From Cryptomeria japonica (taxonomy: Eukaryota; Streptophyta; Pinopsida; Cupressales; Cupressaceae): DNA of 64,000 nt. A model generated the notes under the pieces. The model worked only from the letters and a program-made list of their open reading frames with translations, was not told the origin of the DNA and searched no databases. Location: assembly GCF_030272615.1 (NCBI RefSeq), contig NC_081407.1, forward strand, positions 316,538,456-316,602,455. Direction: 5' to 3'. This document shows, piece by piece, positions 57,601 through 64,000 of this stretch; position 1 is the stretch's first letter, and each line of letters begins with the position of its first letter. The position numbers and the translations under genes were made by a program.

Positions 57601-60469
57601 CATGACGTTTTTGAAGAGTCAAATGATCTCTGATCATTAGAAAAGACAAGTGAGGGGAGTATAAACTGAATTATAACTTCTATGTGCAAAAACTTTACTC
57701 TAGTTGTTCTAATATTTATGGAATGTATTGGAGGTTTCTAGTTTGGTGATTAGAAGACTACTAATTGTGAATTTTCTTGTCCTATATACCTCTATTGTGA
57801 ATGGTCATAATAGTATTTTCCAAAATTCTTCATCTTTGTGTCTTTGTGGCTCCTTCTATGGGTTTATTGACAACAAAATCACCTATTGATTGAGATTTAT
57901 CTGTGATTTGTGACTTATTGTGACTTGCTTGTTGTATTGTTTCCCCCTTATATTGGTTTTTTGTAGCATTCTCAGATTTCTTAGATTTCTTGACAACAAT
58001 ACGAGTGAAAACCTCATATTTCTACCTTTTAACATTCATATGAATGTTACCCCTGTCTTTATTGCCCCTTCAGTGGACTGCTCAATGTGTTATAGCCTAT
58101 GTATCATCATTTATTATGATTATACAGTCATTGTCTTCTAGTTATCATAATTTTATTTTAAGCCTATCCATGATTGCAACCTTGCATTTCCTTATTTAGG
58201 ATTGTCATTACCTGTTATTTCACTATGTAAATATTTGAGGGTTGCACCGTATTTATCATTATATCTCTAACTGTTGTAGGTAGACTATGTCTTAAACCCA
58301 CAAACTCAAATAGGATCATTAATAGCTCTCATGGCTATTGTGGTACTGCTCTAATACATTAATGGTTTCCCTTATTCATCCCTATGATTACTTTGATCAT
58401 GTTGCTTTGAATTCTCTTGATTTGTTCTAAGGTGTCTTCATCTTTGTATTCTTAACGTTGGGTCATTATTTCTTTGTCTTAAACACAAAACTTTGTGACT
58501 GGTATGGATTCATTTTATGCCTTTTCTCTGTGCCATAATAACCTTGAACTATTTTCTTAGACATATCTGCTATATGGATTGTTGTCATATCAGCTATTAT
58601 AATACTTTCTCAAAATTGTCAACTATTCTACATAACTCTTTCCACAAACAAGGTTGCCATTTGATATTGTGATTTGTCTCGATTGTTCAATATTTCTATT
58701 AAGCACTGCCCTGATAAAGTGACTGTGGATTTGTCGATGCATTAATTGACTTTGTCTTCTGTTATAGGCTTTGAATGGCCGTGACAATATGGGTTCAAGA
58801 CAAATCATATATGTCTCTTCGTTGTGTAAGTTGTAAACACCCTTCTTTCATCATTATCAATCATTTGTGATGTATGCTCTGTAGGGCATCTCTATGATTA
58901 TCCCAGGTCTGAGATCAAGCGTTGATCCTTGAAAATACTGTCCTATACAAATTCTCCCAATGAATACCTTTTGGTGGTAATGTTGTTGTAGCTGCCTCAT
59001 AAGGCCTTTTGGGTAGCACTGCTATGCATGCATTTATTTTACAACAAACCATCTGTTGGCTGCACTATAACCTGCATTTGACGCCCTTTTGATCTGCTAC
59101 AAGAGGCTTTGAGACATATTGATGTGACTGTCTCTTAAATGCTTTATGGACCGTGCTTGTGTTGGTTGGTTTGTCAAAGCCTTTGTCCTTTGAAGATGAC
59201 TGTTATTTGCCTTGCCTTGGGTCTATACTGATAACCTGTAGCTTTGTTGTGCAAAAATGATTTATTCTTCATCTTGGCTGTTGACAGTCCTTATTGACTG
59301 TCTATAAACATTATTTTTTTTGCAACAAAGACTGCTCTTAATTAGCTATTGAGAATGAACTAACGAGGAGGTCTTTAGTAATACAAACACCCAAAAGATG
59401 CATGGTATGCTTAAAACTGAGAATATAGCTCGACATGTATGGCTTTAGCATTCTTTGCTATTTAGAGATATTCTCTTGGTGTTCTGCAGGTGTTAAATTT
59501 TGCTTGTTAATATTATATATGATACCCTTTGGAGAGATGCAAATATTGAATGGATCCATTTGCTGTTATATTGTTGTAATATGTAAAAAAATGCTGAAAT
59601 ATCAAAGAACACAAGTTGTTGTTTAGTCGAGTACTACCTTAGTATTATAAAAAGAAAGGTTGTATGCTAGTCAGGGTCTAATTTGGGGCATCATGCTGGA
59701 TACTATGCTCTTTTACTCTGGGAAAAGTTGTTTGCAAGAGCATGACAAAATTCTGCCATGTGTCATTTATGCTGAATAATAGTTGTAGTTTGGTGGTAAT
59801 ATATAAAAGTAGAATCTGATGGATTTTCCCCATCTATGGATTGACACAATTTTTAGCTGGGTCAACTTCAAGTTGCAATATTTCTAGCCGACATAACTTG
59901 ATCTAGCTTCTATGTGTTCTTTCTTGTCCTTTTTAAGCTGAACAGAAAGATTTATTAATATTTCATTGTTTTGATGGAGTTTGAGGGGACATTACATGTC
60001 CTTTCTAATGTCTCAGGGTCTTGCTACTCTGTCACGCTACACCTTAGTAATCCTTTAGGAAGGAAGGTTAATCTTTCCTTTTCATCCACTGTCTTTGACC
60101 AATACTCCTACTCACTTTGTACTGCTCATACTGACTTCAATATCTCTGCCCAAGCTGGGTGTATACCTCCATGATGGCTAAGAGATCTGGGTATTCATGT
60201 ATCATTTTTTTGACAGTAGATTGTGACGTGTCTTATTTTAAATGTCACTGCTCATACTATGAAAGTTCTTAGTGATCATTCTGGTTTACCCTAGAGATTA
60301 TCTTGTATGCTTTATCAATCTGGGCAGTCAATTTGCAGGTAAAACTTTTTTTTGAAAAACTATATAAGCATATCATCACAAAAAATCTGATCAAATTTAG
60401 CCAATAATGAAAATTATATAAGCACACAGTAGTGAGTTGATAAAATCAAGGAGTAATTTAATAGTTCAC
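54641..60469. other. Long stretch without a recognisable gene
   Basis: No frame on either strand resembles a known protein. A 26-base repeat (CGTGCCTAATCTATGG type) occurs twice at about 55251-55302. The parts 55400-56150 and 57900-59300 share a T/C-rich style rich in CTTTGT and TTGTTGT words, suggesting old intron or retroelement DNA. By position, part of it may be intron of the beta-galactosidase remnant. Confidence 0.45.
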
Positions 60470-61112
60470 CTTCTCTACTATGGAAGAAGACCGAACTCCA
60501 TGACAACTGCCCTTCTCGAAAGCTCCACAGGTTCCTTGAGGATTCCTAAAGCTCACAAAATTAATGGATGAAATCTGACTTCCCTCTGGACACTGGAGGT
60601 TAAGAGTTGGTCTGGCTGTATTTTCTATCTCTATGCTATTGGTTATTGTTTTCCTCCACTATTTAAGGTGTGGAGGATGTACCTAAAAAATGAGGCCACA
60701 TAGTTTTATTACTTCTCTTTTAACAAATTTGATCTGAGTTGGATCACCTCCTTTATCCTCAAAAAGTACGAGCAAATTGTCCGTGGGATTAAAACCAAGA
60801 CCTTGGAACATGATACCTGAAACCAAAAATGCTTATTTTATTTTCCAAGCAGGAATAATACACAATGACATTTACAAGATAAATTGATTAAATTTCTTAC
60901 CATCTTTGTGTAGGCATGCCATAATCTGTGCTGCATTTGTTTGGAAATATTTTTCCTCTATAGTTGCATTTACTTGGGCAACCCGCAAAAGGGGAGCTAG
61001 ATATTGGCCTGTATTTTCCAATCATACGACCATTTAACCATGCTTGACCTTTACCCATACTTGACATATCCAAAGCTACATGATTATTTCCCGGTGGAGC
61101 ATTTATTCTAGC
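60470..61112 (-). pseudogene. Beta-galactosidase (GH35) 3'-end pseudogene
   Basis: Exon 61112-60901 reads ARINAPPGNNHVALDMSSMG, KGQAWLNGRMIGKY, then FAGCPSKCNYRG and YGMPTQRW, the C-terminal beta-sandwich of plant BGAL proteins. The next exon, 60816-60470, reads YHVPRSWF, then after a one-base insertion (TTTT for TTT near 60791) NPTDNLLVLFEDKGGDPTQI and KFVKREV. Two TAG stops follow (60685-60683 and about 60661). It then reads RPTLNLQCPEGSQISSINF and GTCGAFEKGSCHG, the start of the SUEL-type lectin domain. Splice sites are canonical. Upstream catalytic exons are not seen, so this is a truncated, broken gene copy. Confidence 0.85.
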
Positions 61113-62754
61113 CTGCAAATATGAGCAATGAAGCAAGAAAAAATTACACATCATTGCTGAATTTATCACTTCAGGGAAATTGATAAACATGGCCTAATAT
61201 ACAATAATCTTGTCTTGTGTGCTTGCCATATTCACTTTCTCTAATAATATTACATAGAAAATTTTGTAGAGATACTTGGACTATACAATATTGTCTTCCA
61301 TATTTCTCAAAAAGGATCTATAAGCTTATCACAATAAATCCTACATAGGCACATGGAAAAAGCTAGGGTACTCTGTAATATATATCCTGAGAGTTGTCAT
61401 GCATTATATTACATGTCTGAGTTTCACTAAATAACACTACAGTGCGTGTACATGCATCTACAGAGGATGTCACCATTTTTATGATAACTAAAACGTATAT
61501 ATCATCAGAAGATAAACTACATTATAAGATGCATCAGAGATGTTCTTAGACTGCATCAAGAAGAGTATTGGGCATACGATCAAGCTCAATTTGTAACAGC
61601 TAACACTATGAACTCTAACAAATTAAAAGAAAATGTATAGCTCTTAACTGAGTGGTTCTATATAATCTCTTGTATAAAGATTGATTGAGGAAGTCCCTAG
61701 CTACTTTGTGAAATTATTTAGACCAGAGGTATTTGGCGTATTACATCTTAGAAGCAGTATTTCAGATGTTAGGCTCTTCATGGGACTCCCAAGAGTCGAG
61801 AACACTAAATTGATTTCTTCTTTTAGTCTATTTCATCCATTGCCAGTGTTAAGTGACCATTTTCTTCCTGGGGCATTAGAAAGATACATGAAACAAAGCA
61901 CCACTTGGACCTCTCAAACATTGTGTTCTCACACTCAAAACAGAGATTCAGCTACCCAACCTCGGTCACATCCCAGATTCCAAACTAATGGGATAGATGC
62001 ATATGCCAATTTCCTCTCTATATCTAGAGAAGCATCAACCATAATGTTGAGAGAAGCATTATAAAAGTACCCTAACTCTGATTTAAACAGGGTCCTTAAT
62101 TTTAGCCCACTTATACCAGGCTATTCCCCTGAGAACATCATTAGAAATTTACATTTGCCCATTTATGGTGATCAATGAGAATGATTTTCCTTATACTCTC
62201 GAATCTAATCTAGACTATAGTACTGTTCTCCACCATCCCAAAAGCTTGGTCTGCCCCCACAAGCTTGTCGTGTTGTTTTGTGCTATTTCTTATGGAACAC
62301 ATTCATTGACCAAAATACCAAATTTAGTAAGTTATATCAAATGACTTGATCATTTTATTTGTAACTAAAATTTAAATTAATGAAGTTGAATGTTAAACTC
62401 AGGGCTTACTGCAATCAAAGATAATTACTATTATTTTTTAGTTTGAGCACGTAATCATGGGGGGTGGAGGAAGACTATTTTCTAGTTGTCTAGACACGTG
62501 GATAGTGAAGACTAATTAGTTGTTAACCAACAATTTAAGTGAAGTGGCATACTATTGGCCAATAATCCTATAAAGGATGGTAGCAGACTCTTAGCCAGCA
62601 ATCCCATCAGGCATGACAACTCATAGCTTGCAGTCCTGTAAAGTATCCCAATGAATTCTAATCATTTTTTTTGTTTGAATAAATATAGTGATGAAAAAAG
62701 GTATTACAAATAAGTACATCCAGTTATAAAAGTCATCAAGTTGTCAGTAGGGAA
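61113..62754. other. No gene recognised
   Basis: By position this would be intron of the beta-galactosidase remnant, but no further exon of it is visible. A plus-strand frame at 61681-62064 (Ser/Thr-rich, 127 residues) matches nothing I know and may be chance. Confidence 0.45.
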
Positions 62755-62946
62755 CCTTGCATTAGAAGGCAAAAATATATGCAAATAATTAGGTGTAAGA
62801 GGATTCTTCTAGATAGTATCCAGTAACTAAATATAGGAGTATAACATTTACCTTGCATTAGAATGCAAAAATATATGCAAATGATTAGGTGTAAGAGGAT
62901 TCTTCTAGATAATATCCAGTAACTAAATATAGGAGTATAACATTTG
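62755..62946. repeat. 96-bp tandem duplication
   Basis: Copies at 62755-62850 and 62851-62946 begin CCTTGCATTAGAA and end with TATAGGAGTATAACATTT, with only a few differences between them. No coding content. Confidence 0.9.
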
Positions 62947-63206
62947 ATGGTATACTAATGGTGCTTGGAAAAATTGCCCACTATAAGAGTTGTCGGTAAC
63001 AGATGTATAATGACAATCTAAATGGTAGCAAATATAAGGAAAGCAAATTGAATAAATCAAGCACTTTGCAAAGAAAGGTATGTTTATAGATGTTCAAAAT
63101 ACTATAATTTTATCTTTAGTAAATCATTATTATATCATTTTATGAAAGAATTTCATCTACTTGTTGATATTCATGTATCCTTCCTTGATATAATACTTGT
63201 TCATAG

Positions 63207-63771
63207 ATGCTTACGTGACGGGAAGAGAAGATGCACCTCAGATTGTGGTGTTGCAGGAGTGGTAGGGAGTTGACTACGAGATTAAGAATCATGCAGCTAA
63301 TATAGCTAAAATGGATTCTGGTTATAAGACTCTCATTCCCGAGTAAGTTTTTTTTTACCATCTTCATAAAGATATGCAACATTGTCAATTGCAGAGCCTG
63401 TTGAATTAAAGACTTTTATGTAGTAAGTTTTAGATTGAGACAATTGATAGGCTTTCTATTTAACTTACTTGTTCCTGACCACTTGAGTTAAGCTTCTCCT
63501 AGCATACAAAAATTGACAAAACAAGCTTATAAGGTTTAGTTTCTCTCTATTTGGATTTTCCTAAATAGCAATGTTGTATTTGTGTGGAAAGTAATATGAT
63601 GTTTTAATGAAGGTAAAGTTTGAGGTACTTGTTTTTTGTAGTTTGTATCGTGGGAAAGTTGGTTTGGATGTTGCAGAAGCAAAACATTTGATGGATGGCC
63701 TTTATTGGATAGGCGATGTTAAAGATATAAAGGCATCTGCGAAGTGGTTGAAGGAAAATGGTTCAAAAAAG
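63207..63771 (+). pseudogene. Dienelactone hydrolase family protein, partial, with a nonsense codon
   Basis: Exon 63207-63342 reads AYVTGREDAPQIVVLQEW, a TAG stop, GVDYEIKNHAANIAKMDSGY and KTLIP. Exon 63642-63771 reads DLYRGKVGLDVAEAKHLM, DGLYWIGDVKDIKASAKW and LKENGSKK. The phases agree (GA|T) and splice sites are GT-AG. This is the N-terminal half of the plant carboxymethylenebutenolidase-like alpha/beta hydrolases. The stop replaces the second Trp of the family's EWWG motif. The exon with the catalytic Cys (CMGG box) is not within the window, and no first exon was found. Otherwise the coding sequence is well kept, so inactivation may be recent. Confidence 0.8.
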
Positions 63772-64000
63772 GTGAGCGTTAAAGCTTTAATTGCACGAAA
63801 TCTAAAGTTATATGTCATGAAGTTGGCAACTTAAATTTCAACAATGTTTTTCTCTTCCTTTGTTAATTTAGTTTGTGGCATCGATGAGGTGTGCCTAAAG
63901 TTTCATTTTGCTCAAGTTCTACAAGCTGGTTTCTATGACTATTCTTTATCATTCAATTATTTTGTTACTATTTTGTGTCACTGAGATTATCTTCTTGAAT

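Noticed and set aside
61681-62064. 127-residue Ser/Thr-rich frame
   Set aside because: Plus strand and unrelated to the neighbouring beta-galactosidase exons; no motif recognised.

Overview
The window looks like nuclear DNA of a seed plant with a large, transposon-filled genome, most likely a gymnosperm (conifer). This is an inference from a 15.5-kb intron stuffed with decayed LTR retrotransposons, several LINE fossils, plant-type gene fragments (family 35 beta-galactosidase, dienelactone hydrolase) and very sparse genes. No bacterial operon, rRNA or convincing tRNA gene was seen.

Layout. 1-7173: nested LTR-retrotransposon debris dominated by hairpin-forming tandem repeats, including an array of 18 full palindromic units and one partial unit at about 176-bp spacing. 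7174-10440: a 5'-truncated, stop-riddled LINE. 10445-13670: LTR-like and unassigned repeats. 13675-14190: a faint coding-like fossil. 14520-38865 (minus strand): the only apparently intact gene, a ZNFX1-type SF1 helicase with NFX1-type zinc fingers. Its seven exons have canonical GT-AG boundaries: 38865-37074, 33225-32402, 32306-32073, 16621-16437, 16193-15848, 15732-15655 and 15365-14520 (the last may be spliced on). Intron 1 (3.8 kb) holds a LINE C-terminal fragment and a retroposed cyclophilin pseudogene. Intron 3 (15.45 kb) holds an LTR element with an unknown ORF, a second hairpin-repeat array, a CGTACG minisatellite and a 5'-truncated Ty3/gypsy chromovirus.

39065-54640: AT-rich spacers, a LINE-like 3' end, a second, very decayed LINE with LTR-like sequence inserted in it, and a gag-only LTR element (3' end lost, one LTR kept). 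54641-60469: nothing recognisable. At the right edge are a beta-galactosidase 3'-end pseudogene (minus strand, 60470-61112) and a dienelactone-hydrolase fragment (plus strand, 63207-63771, running off the window) with a stop codon at a conserved Trp.

The most distinctive signal is one LTR family (three copies, starting at 6622, 7173 and 22668, the first two on the minus strand). Each copy leads into a different array of GAGCGAA-cored inverted repeats. Several other LTRs here also carry palindromes at or near their ends. The genes do not form a pathway; the biology is one RNA-helicase-like gene in a repeat landscape.
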